DNA of 64,000 nucleotides from DASRJW01 sp964567755 (GCA_964567755.1 CAZMNW010000037.1:1-64000); one strand, 5' to 3'; counted from the first letter of the stretch, positions 52,572 through 62,300 are shown. Numbers and translations are program-made. The notes: generated by a model not told the origin, from the sequence alone.

Positions 52572-53552
52572 ATGGAATACGCGCCGCTCGGCAACACGGG
52601 ACTGCAAGTGTCGCGTGTGGCGCTCGGGGCGATGAGCTACGGGTCGAGCGCTTGGCGTCCGTGGGTGCTCGACGAAGACGCGAGCCGCCCGTTCATTCGC
52701 CTGGCACTGGAGCTTGGCATCAACTTCTTCGACACCGCCGACATGTACTCACGCGGCCGCAGCGAGGAAGTGCTCGGGCGCGCGCTGCGTGACTTCGCGC
52801 CTCGCGATCAAGTCATCGTGGCCACGAAGGTCTTCTTCCCCATGGGCGATGGGCCGAACGATCGGGGCTTGTCGCGGCGGCACATTCTTCAGGCCGTCGA
52901 CGCTTCGCTGCGCCGGCTCGGCATGGACACCATCGATCTCTACCAGATCCATCGCTTCGATCCCACGACAGCGCTCGAGGAAACGCTCGGGACACTGGAC
53001 AGTCTCGTGCGAGCGGGAAAAGTGCGGTATCTCGGAGCGTCGAGCATGTACGCCTGGCAAATGATGAAAGCGCTCGGCATCCAGGAACGCCACGGCTGGC
53101 ACCGGTTCGTCTCGATGCAGAATCATTACAACCTGTTGTATCGCGAGGAGGAGCGCGAGATGCTGCCTCTCTGTCGCGCCGAAGGGCTGGGCGTGCTGCC
53201 GTGGAGCCCGCTCGCGCGCGGCCTGTTGGCGGGGACGCGCGACACGGTCGCTTCGAGCGCCACACCGCGTGCGATGAGCGATGATTACACGCGGCAATTG
53301 TACGACGACGCTCTCGACATGCCGGTCGTGGCACGCACGGTGGAAATCGCGCGGCAGCGGGGTGTCCAGCCGGCGCAAGTGGCGCTCAGGTGGCTGCTGC
53401 AGCAACCGGGCGTGACGGCCCCGATCGTGGGAGCGACTCGCCGGGAGCATCTGGAACAGGCCGTGGCTGCCGTGTCGCTGCGTCTCGACGACAACGAGCG
53501 CGCTCGGCTCGAGGAACCGTACCGCCCGCATCGCGTCCTCGGTCACCGCTGA
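52572..53552 (+). CDS. Aldo/keto reductase
   Basis: The 326-residue TIM-barrel NAD(P)H oxidoreductase has the tetrad visible: Asp54 and Tyr59 (INFFDTADMYSRG), Lys86 (VATKVFF) and His127 (YQIHRFD). The N-terminus MEYAPLGNTGLQVSRVALG and the cofactor loop PIVGATRREHLEQA are characteristic. GGGAGG lies 6 nt before the ATG. Its stop overlaps by 10 bp the end of the convergent MFS gene. The substrate is not predictable. Confidence 0.93.
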   Translation: MEYAPLGNTGLQVSRVALGAMSYGSSAWRPWVLDEDASRPFIRLALELGINFFDTADMYSRGRSEEVLGRALRDFAPRDQVIVATKVFFPMGDGPNDRGLSRRHILQAVDASLRRLGMDTIDLYQIHRFDPTTALEETLGTLDSLVRAGKVRYLGASSMYAWQMMKALGIQERHGWHRFVSMQNHYNLLYREEEREMLPLCRAEGLGVLPWSPLARGLLAGTRDTVASSATPRAMSDDYTRQLYDDALDMPVVARTVEIARQRGVQPAQVALRWLLQQPGVTAPIVGATRREHLEQAVAAVSLRLDDNERARLEEPYRPHRVLGHR

Positions 53553-54769
53553 TCGGGCGTGATGCGAGCCTTGCCAACCGGCACGCGCGACAACACCGCG
53601 ACGGCGAGTCCCGCGTAAAGAAGCGCACAGATCTGCAGCATGCGCTCGAAGCCGAGCGTATCGGCGAGCGCCGCGAGCAACAGCGCTGCGTACGGCATGA
53701 GACCGGTGAACGCCATGGCGAAGACGCCCATGACACGGCCGCGCAGCTCGTTGGGCACCACATGCTGGATGGTCTGCGCGATGCGCCCCATGAGCGAAGA
53801 CACGGCGAATGACAAGCCTGTCACCAGAACGACCGCCCACAGGAGGCGATGCGTGAGTGACAAGCCGAGAACACCGAGACTGCAACCGAGGACGCCCACC
53901 AGCAACCAGCGGCGCAGCGTGCGCCCATCCCCGAACAAGAGCGTGAGGGCTCCGGCCAGCGCCCCGAGGCCGGAGGCGCTGAAGATGGCGCCGAGCGCAC
54001 GCGCGTCGCCGGCGAGTGAATGGCGCACGTAATAAACGAGGAGCACGGCGAGGAAGGGGAAGATGAAAGTCGTCGTCAGCGCCGAGAGCGCCATGAGCTT
54101 GGCGACGAGGGGCTCGCGCCGCACGTACGCGAAGCCGGCGCCGATGCCCCCATGCCCGCGGCGTGTGCCATCTGCCGCGGGCACGCGGTCGGGAATGAGG
54201 AGCAGCGTTGCGAGGACAGCGATGAAAGAAAAGCCGTTGGCGAGGAAGGCGCTGCCAACACCGAAGCGCGCGACCAGCACGCCAGCCACGGCCGGGCCCA
54301 CCAGTCGCGAACCATGGAAGATGGCTTGCATGAGTGCCACCGCTTGCGGGATCTCGTCGCTGCGCACCAGTTCGGGAGGAAAGGCTTGCGCCGCCGGCAG
54401 GTCGAAAGCAGTGACCAGACCGAGTAGTGTGGCGAGGACGAAGATGTGCCAGAGCGCGATCTGTTGCGAGAACACGAGCGTCGCCATGACGAAAGCGAGG
54501 AGCATCATGCAGACTTGGGTGACGATGAGGATCCGGCGCTTCTCGTGGGCGTCGGCGAGCGTGCCGCCAACCATGGAAAGCAGGAGAATGGGGAGCGTGG
54601 CGGCGATGTTCACTGCGCTCAGCACCGATGCGGCTGGCGTGAGCCCAGTCACCACCCAGCCCTGGGCCATGACCTGCATCCACGTGCCGCTGAGCGAGAT
54701 CGCCTGGCCGCACCAATAGAAGCGGAAGTCGCGGCTGTGGAGCACTCGCAGCACGGGTGGCAGCTGCAC
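53543..54769 (-). CDS. MFS transporter (MFS_3 / EntS-like exporter group)
   Basis: The 408-residue protein has about 12 hydrophobic segments, the opening LHSRDFRFYWCGQAISLSGT, and the motif GGTLADAHEKRR after TM2. PNELRGRVMGVFAMAFTGLM lies in the second half; both are typical of this MFS group. The GTG at 54769 has GGAGG 6 nt upstream. The longer open frame to 54937 would add 56 hydrophilic residues and was rejected. The exported compound is unknown. Confidence 0.88.
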   Translation of the reverse strand: MQLPPVLRVLHSRDFRFYWCGQAISLSGTWMQVMAQGWVVTGLTPAASVLSAVNIAATLPILLLSMVGGTLADAHEKRRILIVTQVCMMLLAFVMATLVFSQQIALWHIFVLATLLGLVTAFDLPAAQAFPPELVRSDEIPQAVALMQAIFHGSRLVGPAVAGVLVARFGVGSAFLANGFSFIAVLATLLLIPDRVPAADGTRRGHGGIGAGFAYVRREPLVAKLMALSALTTTFIFPFLAVLLVYYVRHSLAGDARALGAIFSASGLGALAGALTLLFGDGRTLRRWLLVGVLGCSLGVLGLSLTHRLLWAVVLVTGLSFAVSSLMGRIAQTIQHVVPNELRGRVMGVFAMAFTGLMPYAALLLAALADTLGFERMLQICALLYAGLAVAVLSRVPVGKARITPDQR

Positions 54770-54948
54770 GCGGATCCTCCGGCGTTTCCGATCGGATGCG
54801 TGGCAGCGCTTCCGACCACGAGATCGTTGCAGCGTAGCACCAGGGGTCCTCGAGCTGGGACAGCGAACGCGAGTGTCGCCGAGTATGGAAAACTGGGGGA
54901 CCGCGCCTGGAAGATTTTTGGGGGTTTCCGAAGACAAGGAGCAACGTC

Positions 54949-55179
54949 ATGGCGGGCATTTCAGCGTGCACGAACTGCGGCAGCAAACAGTTGTTCAAGA
55001 GCGGGGAGTTGAGTTCGGGTGGAGGGCATGCACCCAACTGGCTCCCGGGTCTCGGCGGCTTCTGGTCGGCGGAGAAGCTCACGGTCGTCGTGTGCAAGGA
55101 TTGTGGATCGATGCGTTTCTTCGCCCGGGCCGAGGCGTTGTCGAAGCTCGCCGAATCGTCGAAGTGGAGCAGGGTCTGA
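54949..55179 (+). CDS. Small zinc-ribbon protein
   Basis: The 76-residue protein has two CxxC pairs, CTNCGSK (residues 7-13) and CKDCGSM (49-55), the pattern of a zinc ribbon. AAGGAG lies before the ATG. It is probably cytoplasmic. The large spermidine-synthase fusion starts 70 bp downstream. Confidence 0.7.
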   Translation: MAGISACTNCGSKQLFKSGELSSGGGHAPNWLPGLGGFWSAEKLTVVVCKDCGSMRFFARAEALSKLAESSKWSRV

Positions 55180-55249
55180 CCTATACTGGCGAGCGTCTCG
55201 TCCGTCCGGGCGCTGCTGCGACCCGCGGCCGGGAGCCGTGGGAGGTTGC

Positions 55250-58200
55250 ATGGCGCAGAGCGCGCGGTCACTCTTCTCGCTGCTTTTCTTTCTGAGCGGG
55301 GCGGCTGGTCTCGTCTACGAAGTGTGTTGGACGCGGCTGCTGATCCTGCCGATGGGCAGCACCGTTCACTCTCTCACCGCCGTGCTCACCGCGTTCATGG
55401 GCGGCTTGGCGCTCGGGGCCTTTCTTGCCGGACGTTGGATCGATCGAGGCGGCCGCCCGCTGCGCGTGTACGCGGCGCTCGAGGCCGGCATCGGCATTTT
55501 CTGTTTCGCCTTGCCTTGGATCGTCGCCGCCGAGCAGCCGCTCTTTCGCTGGGTGTATCAGAATCTCGCCACGCATCTGCTGGCGTTCCACTTGTTCAAG
55601 TTCTTCGCCTGTGGGCTGGTGATCCTGGTGCCGGCGACGCTCATGGGCGCGACCTTGCCCGTGCTCTGTCGGTACTTCATGGACGATCGGCATCGCATTG
55701 GCAGGTCGCTCGGGTGGCTCTATGCGGTGAACGCGTTCGGGGCCGTGGCCGGGTCGCTGCTCGCGGGGTTCGTGCTCATCCCACAACTCGGTTTGCGCGG
55801 CGCCATGCTCGTGGGCGTCGCCACGAGCCTCACCGTTGCTGCGCTCGCCTGGCTGGCGCAATCACGCTTCCCGGCCCGCTCTGAACGCACCACGCCAGCG
55901 GACACGGTGCGCACCCCATTGGCGGGCCAGGCGCGTTCTGCCATGCCGAGCCACCAGGCGCCTGCCGGCAGCTTCCGGCCGGCATCGCGCCGATTCGTGC
56001 CTGTCTTGCTCCTGGGATACGGAATCTCCGGTCTGGCGGCGATGCTGTTCCAGATCGCGTGGACTCGCGTACTCGTTCTCGTCGTCGGCTCGTCCGTGTA
56101 CGCATTGGCTCTGGTGGTGAGTGCCTTTATTCTCGGGCTCGCCGTCGGCAGCAGTGTCGCTTCTCGCATCGTCGATCGCCTGCGGAATCCGACGCTGATT
56201 TTCGCTCTCGCCGAACTCGGCATCGGTCTCAGCGCCTTGGCAATGGTTCCGGTGTTCCAGCGCTATCCCGAGTGGATGCTCGGCATCGTGCCGCAACTGT
56301 CCCAGAGCTTCTGGAGTTTCCAACTCGTTCAGTTCGGATTGATCTTTCTGGCATTGCTGTTGCCGACGGCCTGCATGGGCATGTGCTTGCCGCTCGTCGG
56401 CCGCGCCATTCTCCGCGATTCCGTCCACGTGGGCCAGACCGTCGGCACGGCTTACTCAGCCAACACGGTGGGCACCATTCTCGGCGCCTTCTGTGGCGGA
56501 TTCGTGTTCCTGCCGCATTTGGGTGTGCACGACACCATTCGGTTCGGGGCGGTGCTCAACATTCTCGTGGCCGCGGTGCTCCTTGGCATGGGCTTGCCAC
56601 GCCGGAGCGCCCGGGTTGCTGTCGCAGCGACGATTGCAGTCGGTTTGTTGGCGGCACTTTTCGTGCCGCGTTTCGATCCGGCCACGCTCACGAGCGGAGC
56701 ATTTCTCTACGCTGAGCGCTACCGCCAGCGCCGTGCGCCGGGGCGCAGCTTTGGCGACATCTTGCGCCAGGAGTATTCGATCCTGCTCTACGAAGAGGGC
56801 CTTGGCTCGACGATCACCGTCAAGGAAGGGCCGAGCGGTTCACGCTATCTCGCCATCAACGGCAAGGTCGATGGGTCCGACGACAAGGACATGTCGACTC
56901 AGGTGCTCAGTGGACACGTGAGCTGTCTCTTGCATCCCGAGCCGCGCGACGTCGCCGTCATCGGCTTGGCCACGGGGGTCACGCTGCATGCCGTGGCCCT
57001 GCATCCGAGCGTACGACGCATCGATTGCATCGAGATCGTGCCGGAGATGACGCGCGCGGCCGAACTGTTCGCGCACGTGAATGGCGGTGTCCTCGCCGAT
57101 CCGCGCCTGCACCTCATCCTCCAAGATGCGCGCAATCACCTGTCGCTCACACGGCAGGAGTACGATCTCGTCATCTCGGAACCGTCCAATCCCTGGATGG
57201 CCGGTGTCGCGAGCCTCTACACGCGCGAGTTTTTGACTTCGTGCCGCGAGCGGCTGCGTCCGCGCGGCATGATGGTGGTTTTCCTTCACCTCTACAGCAT
57301 GGACATGTCGGCATTCCGCGGTCTGGTGCGCACGTTCCAGGAGGTGTTTCCCACCGCCAGCCTGTGGGAAACTGCGTTCGGATCGGACTACGTGTTGGTC
57401 GGCGCCAAGGATGCGCTCGCGGTGAACTGGGCGGACTTGCAGCGCCGCATGCAACAGGCGGAAGTGGCGCGGCACCTGGCGAGCGTCGACGTCCACGATG
57501 TGCGGGGATTGCTGCAACGCTGGCTCGCCGGCCCGGAGGCGTTGCGCGCCTTCGCCGGGGAGGGCGTCGTGTACACCGATGATCGCAATCGACTCGAGTT
57601 CGATGCCCCGCGGTTCGTGTACCAGAGCGCCACGTTCGAGGATCTGAAGGGGTTGCACGCACTCATGCCACCCGGGCTGCCGGACTGGTTGCAATTGCCG
57701 CCGAATGGCTTGCCTGCGCCGGCCGACAGTGTGCTCGCAGCCGAACGGCAAACGCAGGAACAGTTCTGGCAGGGGATGGCCAGCAAAGCGCGCGGCCGGC
57801 CTCTCGAAGCGACGGCGCATTTCGTCACCGTCCTCGAACGCGATCCTTGGCTGCCGGGTTTGACGGAGAACCTGCTCGATGCAACCCGTGCCGCCGTGGA
57901 AGCGATGCGCGCTGCCGGGGACACGGCGGCGGTCATTGCTCTCTACGACAGGATCGTGCGGCTCAATCCGCAGTCGCCCGAGTTCCAAAACCGGCTCGGC
58001 TCCGTTCTCGGCAACGCCGGTCGTGTGCCGGAGGCGGAAGCGGCCTTTGCACGCGCGGTGGAGTTGCAACCACGCAATCTCACCAGCCGGACGAATCTGG
58101 CGCTGGCACTCGCGCGCCAGGGTCAATATGCGGCGGCCGAAGAGCACCTCCGCGCCGTCGTGGCACGCCGTCCCACGGATTTGAGCGCGCACATCCATCT

Positions 58201-58438
58201 GACGAACCTCTCACTGCAAACGGGAGATCTCGCGACTGCCGAGCAGCGCGCCACCGCGGCGACGAAGGTGGATCCGCGCGCCCCCGAGGCGTGGTTGATT
58301 CTCGGCGAGGTCCTGGTCCAGAAGGGCGCTTTTCGCACCGCCGCGCCGGCGCTCGAAAAAGCGCTGGCACTGGGTGCGCAGGCGGATCGTGTACGTCCTC
58401 TCCTCGAAGCTTGCAGGGCGAGACTGCGCAAACCCTGA
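55250..58438 (+). CDS. Membrane spermidine-synthase-like methyltransferase-fold protein with TPR domain
   Basis: The start at 55250 follows GGGAGG (5 nt). Residues about 1-480 form 12 or more membrane helices in two halves (each with a LVYEVCWTRLL- or MLFQIAWTRVLVL-type opening). The core at about 480-800 is a spermidine-synthase/Rossmann fold: DVAVIGLATGVTLHAVALHP, IDCIEIVPEM, LHLILQDARNHL, and the active-site-like DLVISEPSNPWMAGVASLYT. The C-terminal ~200 residues are TPRs (LNPQSPEFQNRLGSVLGNAG, AEAAFARAVELQP). Such fusions are widespread but uncharacterised. Polyamine synthesis should not be assumed. Confidence 0.85.
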   Translation: MAQSARSLFSLLFFLSGAAGLVYEVCWTRLLILPMGSTVHSLTAVLTAFMGGLALGAFLAGRWIDRGGRPLRVYAALEAGIGIFCFALPWIVAAEQPLFRWVYQNLATHLLAFHLFKFFACGLVILVPATLMGATLPVLCRYFMDDRHRIGRSLGWLYAVNAFGAVAGSLLAGFVLIPQLGLRGAMLVGVATSLTVAALAWLAQSRFPARSERTTPADTVRTPLAGQARSAMPSHQAPAGSFRPASRRFVPVLLLGYGISGLAAMLFQIAWTRVLVLVVGSSVYALALVVSAFILGLAVGSSVASRIVDRLRNPTLIFALAELGIGLSALAMVPVFQRYPEWMLGIVPQLSQSFWSFQLVQFGLIFLALLLPTACMGMCLPLVGRAILRDSVHVGQTVGTAYSANTVGTILGAFCGGFVFLPHLGVHDTIRFGAVLNILVAAVLLGMGLPRRSARVAVAATIAVGLLAALFVPRFDPATLTSGAFLYAERYRQRRAPGRSFGDILRQEYSILLYEEGLGSTITVKEGPSGSRYLAINGKVDGSDDKDMSTQVLSGHVSCLLHPEPRDVAVIGLATGVTLHAVALHPSVRRIDCIEIVPEMTRAAELFAHVNGGVLADPRLHLILQDARNHLSLTRQEYDLVISEPSNPWMAGVASLYTREFLTSCRERLRPRGMMVVFLHLYSMDMSAFRGLVRTFQEVFPTASLWETAFGSDYVLVGAKDALAVNWADLQRRMQQAEVARHLASVDVHDVRGLLQRWLAGPEALRAFAGEGVVYTDDRNRLEFDAPRFVYQSATFEDLKGLHALMPPGLPDWLQLPPNGLPAPADSVLAAERQTQEQFWQGMASKARGRPLEATAHFVTVLERDPWLPGLTENLLDATRAAVEAMRAAGDTAAVIALYDRIVRLNPQSPEFQNRLGSVLGNAGRVPEAEAAFARAVELQPRNLTSRTNLALALARQGQYAAAEEHLRAVVARRPTDLSAHIHLTNLSLQTGDLATAEQRATAATKVDPRAPEAWLILGEVLVQKGAFRTAAPALEKALALGAQADRVRPLLEACRARLRKP

Positions 58439-58520
58439 GATCAGGTGGCGAAGACAATCAAGCGCTGCCCGTGCGCCTGGGGCCCAGGACCAAATCGCCA
58501 GGCACCGATGGGGTTCTGCA

Positions 58521-60932
58521 TCAGGACAGAGCGCGATTCAATGTCTCGGGGGCATGTAGTTGCCACCAGTGACGGGCGCTGTCGTTGGTCCAGGGGATAA
58601 GGACGGCGACCCGGCGCAGCTCGTCGTGCAAGGCGATGGCGGTGCTGGGACGCTGGCGCGCGTCCTTCTCGAGGCAGCGCATGACGAGGGCGTCGAGTGC
58701 GCTCGGGATCGGCTGCTCGGCGATCGCTGACGGTGGCCGCGGTGGCGTCTGCACGTGGTGGATCAGCATGGCCGTGGCCGAGCTGGCCGCGAACACCGGC
58801 CTCCCGGTGAGCAGCCAGTAGGCGGCGCATCCCAGCGAGTAGAGATCGGCACGGCCATCGATGTCTGGGGCGCCGAGCACCACTTCGGGGGCGATGAAGG
58901 CAGGAGTTCCCTGAACAATCCCATGCGCGGAAAGTTGCATCGAATCTTCGCCGAGCTCGACTTTGACCATCCCGAAGTCGAGCACCTTCAGATAGTCGAA
59001 CTCCGAACCGAGGTGCGTGACGAAGAGATTCGCCGGTTTGATGTCGCGGTGAACCAAGGACAGCTCGTGGGCTTCTCCGAGCGACAGGCATGCCTGGGAC
59101 AGCAGCATGACCACCCTCTCCGGCGGCAACGGCCCGAAGCGATCCACCATGGACTTGAGGTCCATCCCGACGAGAAGCTCCATCACGTAGTAAAAGGTCG
59201 CGTCGTCGCCGATGCCGAAATCGTAGAGCTCGACCGTGTGGGGTGAACGCAGTGTCGCGGTGACCTGGGCCTCGCGCTTGAAACGTTGCGTGATTGTTGC
59301 TCGATCCTTGCCCGACGAGATTTCCGGGCGGATGAGCTTGATCGCAGCCGGTCGCGCCAGGAGCTGATGCTGACCCAGCCAGACTTCTCCCATGCCGCCC
59401 GAGCCGAGTTGCCGCACGAGCCGATAGCTCCCGAGCGCGGTGCCGCCCGCGAAGTGTTCGGCGTCGATCTCGACGATGGGCCCGGAAGACATGAGGATGG
59501 CGCGCTCGACGACGGTGCGCAGCTCGCGGATGTTCCCGGGCCAAGCATAGTTTTGCATCCGCTCCAACGCGGTGGCCGAGAAGCCTTCGACCTGCCTGCC
59601 GAGCTGACGCGCATGTTTGCGCAAAAAATGTTCGGCGAGGGCCGGGATGTCCTCCCGGCGCGCGACCAGTGGGGGAACGGGAATCGACCGTTGCAGGAGG
59701 ATGCGCCCGAGGCGCGCATCGAAGCGTCCGGCAAGGATCTCCTGCGCCAGATCGCGGTGGGTGGAAGCGATGACGCGAACGTCCGGATCGGGCGTTCCCC
59801 CCTGCCCCCGCGTGGTTTCGATGCGCTCCATCTCCTCGCCGAGCGGCGCCTGCAGCTCGCGCGGGAGATCGTGCACGGCGTCGAGGTACAACATTCCTCC
59901 GGCGGCGAGCCGCAGCTTGCCGATCTCGCGGCCTTCGGGGTGCGCTGAGCCCAGCAGACTCGACCGATCGTGCGCGTGCAGCAAGGTGCAGTCGACCTGG
60001 ATGAAGGCGCCACCCCGACGATTGGACTCGTGGTGAATCGATCGCGCGGCGGCTTCTCTGCCGGATCCCGAGGGACCGACGAGGAGCAGGGATTGGACGC
60101 CCTGCGCGTGTTGGCGGATCGCAAGGTGCAGGCCCTGCACCGCCGCGCTTTGGCCCAACAGCGGCCCCTCGACGCGCTTGCGCGCATCGTCCAGCAGCTC
60201 ACGCGCGACGCGCAGCTCATGCTCCAAGTCGGCGGTGCGTTCGCGCACCCGGATCTCGAGCGAATCGTTGGCACTCTGCAACGCCTCAGCGGCCCGCTGT
60301 TTTTCCTCCGCCAGCTCGCGCATGCGCGTGGTCTCGGCGCGCACCAAGCGGGCGTTGTGGATCGCGCTCGCCACCTGATTGGCGACGATGGTGACCAGTG
60401 CTTCGTCATCCGGAGCGAAAGTGCGGGGCACGGGACTCTCGATCGAGAACACGCCGATCAACGTGTCCTTGACCAGGAGTGGGATCGCGATCTGACTCTC
60501 GGCGTTGGGCAGGCCTGGGACCGGAACGGTGTCGCCGAGCTCGCCGGCACGGCCGGCCTTGACCATCTCGCGCCGCTGCGCCGAGACGTAGGCACGCGTC
60601 TGGCCGAGGTTGCGGAGGTGCAGCACGCGGCGCCGCTTGGCCACCATGCCGATCACGCCGGTGCCGATCTTCACCCGGCCCCCGACGGCTTGATTCTCGT
60701 AGCCGCGGCTGGCGACGACGGTGAGCGTCTCCTGATCGTCCTCCAACAGCAAGATGGTGGCGTGATGGAAGGAAAAAAGCGTGCTCATCGTTTGCAAGGT
60801 GAGGTCGTAAATCTCTTCGAGGTCGAGCGTCGCGTTGATCTCCCACGAGACGCGCTGCAAGGTCTCGAACTCGGTCGCCTTGCGCGCCAGCTGTGCGGCG
60901 AGATCGTCGGCTCGCGCGGCGGGATCACTCAT
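58521..60932 (-). CDS. GAF domain / degenerate sigma-54-type AAA+ / Ser-Thr kinase fusion
   Basis: Residues 20-195 form a GAF domain; 200-255 a coiled coil; 255-495 an NtrC-like AAA+ module; 500-780 a eukaryotic-type kinase. The kinase looks active: G-loop GSGGMGEVW (510-518), Lys532, HRDIKPAN (628-635), DFG (652-654) and APE. The AAA+ module looks dead: Walker A is GPSGSGRE with Arg for Lys292, Walker B is LYLDAVHD with Ala for the catalytic Glu, and the sigma-54-binding GAFTGA loop is absent. WPGNIRELRTVVERAIL and R-finger region are kept, and no DNA-binding domain follows. It is last in an operon behind two FMN-binding split-barrel genes (18 bp gap). It may be a ligand-sensing kinase with the AAA+ part as scaffold; this is inference. 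Confidence 0.88.
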   Translation of the reverse strand: MSDPAARADDLAAQLARKATEFETLQRVSWEINATLDLEEIYDLTLQTMSTLFSFHHATILLLEDDQETLTVVASRGYENQAVGGRVKIGTGVIGMVAKRRRVLHLRNLGQTRAYVSAQRREMVKAGRAGELGDTVPVPGLPNAESQIAIPLLVKDTLIGVFSIESPVPRTFAPDDEALVTIVANQVASAIHNARLVRAETTRMRELAEEKQRAAEALQSANDSLEIRVRERTADLEHELRVARELLDDARKRVEGPLLGQSAAVQGLHLAIRQHAQGVQSLLLVGPSGSGREAAARSIHHESNRRGGAFIQVDCTLLHAHDRSSLLGSAHPEGREIGKLRLAAGGMLYLDAVHDLPRELQAPLGEEMERIETTRGQGGTPDPDVRVIASTHRDLAQEILAGRFDARLGRILLQRSIPVPPLVARREDIPALAEHFLRKHARQLGRQVEGFSATALERMQNYAWPGNIRELRTVVERAILMSSGPIVEIDAEHFAGGTALGSYRLVRQLGSGGMGEVWLGQHQLLARPAAIKLIRPEISSGKDRATITQRFKREAQVTATLRSPHTVELYDFGIGDDATFYYVMELLVGMDLKSMVDRFGPLPPERVVMLLSQACLSLGEAHELSLVHRDIKPANLFVTHLGSEFDYLKVLDFGMVKVELGEDSMQLSAHGIVQGTPAFIAPEVVLGAPDIDGRADLYSLGCAAYWLLTGRPVFAASSATAMLIHHVQTPPRPPSAIAEQPIPSALDALVMRCLEKDARQRPSTAIALHDELRRVAVLIPWTNDSARHWWQLHAPETLNRALS

Positions 60933-60950
60933 ATACGGTCCGTGGGTTCG

Positions 60951-61367
60951 TCACGCCGACTGGGCGAAATCGAGTCGACGGACCGAGAGAACACGATAGA
61001 TATCGGCAGCCATGAGCTTGAAGATGCCCGACATGCCCGTGGCCGAGGCGATGGCCTCGATCTGCATGTCCATGGCGTCGAACACCGGTCCGTCGCTTTC
61101 GGAACGCTCGAACTGGAGGTCGAGCACCCAGTTGGCACCACCTTCCATGTCGTTCACCGTCACCGAAGCGCGCGGGTTCTCACGCACGTTGCGGATGGTC
61201 TTGTTGAAAAACTGGAAAGACAAAGCGACGTGGGTTTCGTCGACGTAGTACACCTGTGAAATGATGGTTGCATTGGGGATTCCGTCGCCCGAGCAGGTGA
61301 CGATCATGGCGGGGATGCCATTGGCGAGCACGGGACGGATCGAGTCGGGAAGTCGCGTGGTGTCCAT
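60951..61367 (-). CDS. Pyridoxamine 5'-phosphate oxidase-like FMN-binding split-barrel protein
   Basis: The 138-residue protein has the split-barrel pattern: IPAMIVTCSGDGIPNATIIS, then QVYYVDETHVALSFQFFNKT, and NPRASVTVNDMEGG. The ATG at 61367 has GGAGG 11 nt upstream and lies 5 bp after the previous stop. A longer frame to 61931 would overlap the upstream gene and was rejected. The fold binds FMN or heme; the true PNPOx reaction is not implied. It is probably co-transcribed with the kinase. Confidence 0.82.
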   Translation of the reverse strand: MDTTRLPDSIRPVLANGIPAMIVTCSGDGIPNATIISQVYYVDETHVALSFQFFNKTIRNVRENPRASVTVNDMEGGANWVLDLQFERSESDGPVFDAMDMQIEAIASATGMSGIFKLMAADIYRVLSVRRLDFAQSA

Positions 61368-61372
61368 GCGCG

Positions 61373-61864
61373 TCAATTCCTCCCCGCACTGGCCGGTGGC
61401 ACGAGGCGCGTCCCGGCTCCGGGTCCGGGCGTCTGCAAGTAGATCTCCTGGACCTGCAGTTCCACCGCGATCGCCGGTTCGAGGAAGTAGGCGTGCAGGA
61501 CTTCCGCCGGCATCTCGGCGAACACGGCGCGGACGCCCAGCGCGAAGCGCTGGCGCAGTCGGGCATGCACCGCTCTGTCTTCGTCTCCGATGTTTCGATG
61601 ACGCAAGGTTCGGCCCTTGAATTGGTAGGTTTCGTGCGACGGGAACTCTTCGATGGTGACCGCGAAGTGGCCGTTGTCTTCGAGGGACTCGAGCAAATGA
61701 TCGGTGAACAGCGCCGGGACGAGACAGGTGAGAGTCTCGTGATCGGAACCAACCTGCCAGCCGACGATGCGGTGCCCATGCGGAACGAGGTCGTGGTCGC
61801 GCGTGCCAGCTGTGCCGATGTTGGCGCGATCCATGAGAAACCGTTCGATCTTTCCGGGGATCAT
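61373..61864 (-). CDS. FMN-binding split-barrel protein (second copy)
   Basis: The 163-residue protein has a related fold: GHRIVGWQVGSDHETLTCLV, then LLESLEDNGHFAVTIEEFPS and HETYQFKGRTLRHR. It has an additional helical C-terminal part. The start at 61864 follows GGAGG (10 nt); the longer start at 62014 was rejected. It is the first gene of the three-gene unit with the kinase. Confidence 0.72.
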   Translation of the reverse strand: MIPGKIERFLMDRANIGTAGTRDHDLVPHGHRIVGWQVGSDHETLTCLVPALFTDHLLESLEDNGHFAVTIEEFPSHETYQFKGRTLRHRNIGDEDRAVHARLRQRFALGVRAVFAEMPAEVLHAYFLEPAIAVELQVQEIYLQTPGPGAGTRLVPPASAGRN

Positions 61865-62000
61865 CCCACGGGCCTCCGCGGACCAGGCGATCCTGGTGCT
61901 CTGGGGTGGCGACGATGCAGCGCCATTCCACTCTAGCAGGGGGCGCAGGAAGGCGCTAGGGTTTGAGCGACCTGTCGCAAGCAGAAACGGAGATGTCGCA

Positions 62001-62300
62001 ATGCCCGTTCGCACGATCCGTGTCGTCGCTCATCTCGTCGCCCGCGCCGACAAAGTCGAGGCCATGAAGGAAATCTTGCTCGGCCTGATTGCGCCGACGC
62101 GCCGCGAAACCGGGTGCGTGACCTACGAACTGTTGCAGAATCGGTCGGAGTCGACGGATTTCACCTTCGTCGAGGAATGGACGAGCGACGCGGCGCTCGA
62201 CACGCACCTGCAGTCGCCGCATGTGCAGAGCGCTCTGGCGCGGTTCGCCAATGTCGTCGCCATGTCGCCGGACATCCGGCGTTACGATCTCGTCGGATGA
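62001..62300 (+). CDS. Antibiotic-biosynthesis-type monooxygenase (ABM domain, YgiN-like)
   Basis: The 99-residue dimeric alpha/beta-barrel protein has RVVAHLVARADKVEAMKEIL, then TRRETGCVTYELLQNRSEST and FTFVEEWTSDAALDTHLQSP, the classic ABM pattern. GGAGA precedes the ATG. It overlaps the SDR gene by 4 bp (ATGA), so the two are co-translated. YgiN-type enzymes oxidise quinols; the real substrate here is unknown. Confidence 0.88.
   Translation: MPVRTIRVVAHLVARADKVEAMKEILLGLIAPTRRETGCVTYELLQNRSESTDFTFVEEWTSDAALDTHLQSPHVQSALARFANVVAMSPDIRRYDLVG

Noticed and set aside
52749..55271. Minus-strand open frame of 840 codons
   Set aside because: It overlaps the aldo/keto reductase and MFS genes in the wrong frame; parts with His/Arg-rich shadow sequence only.
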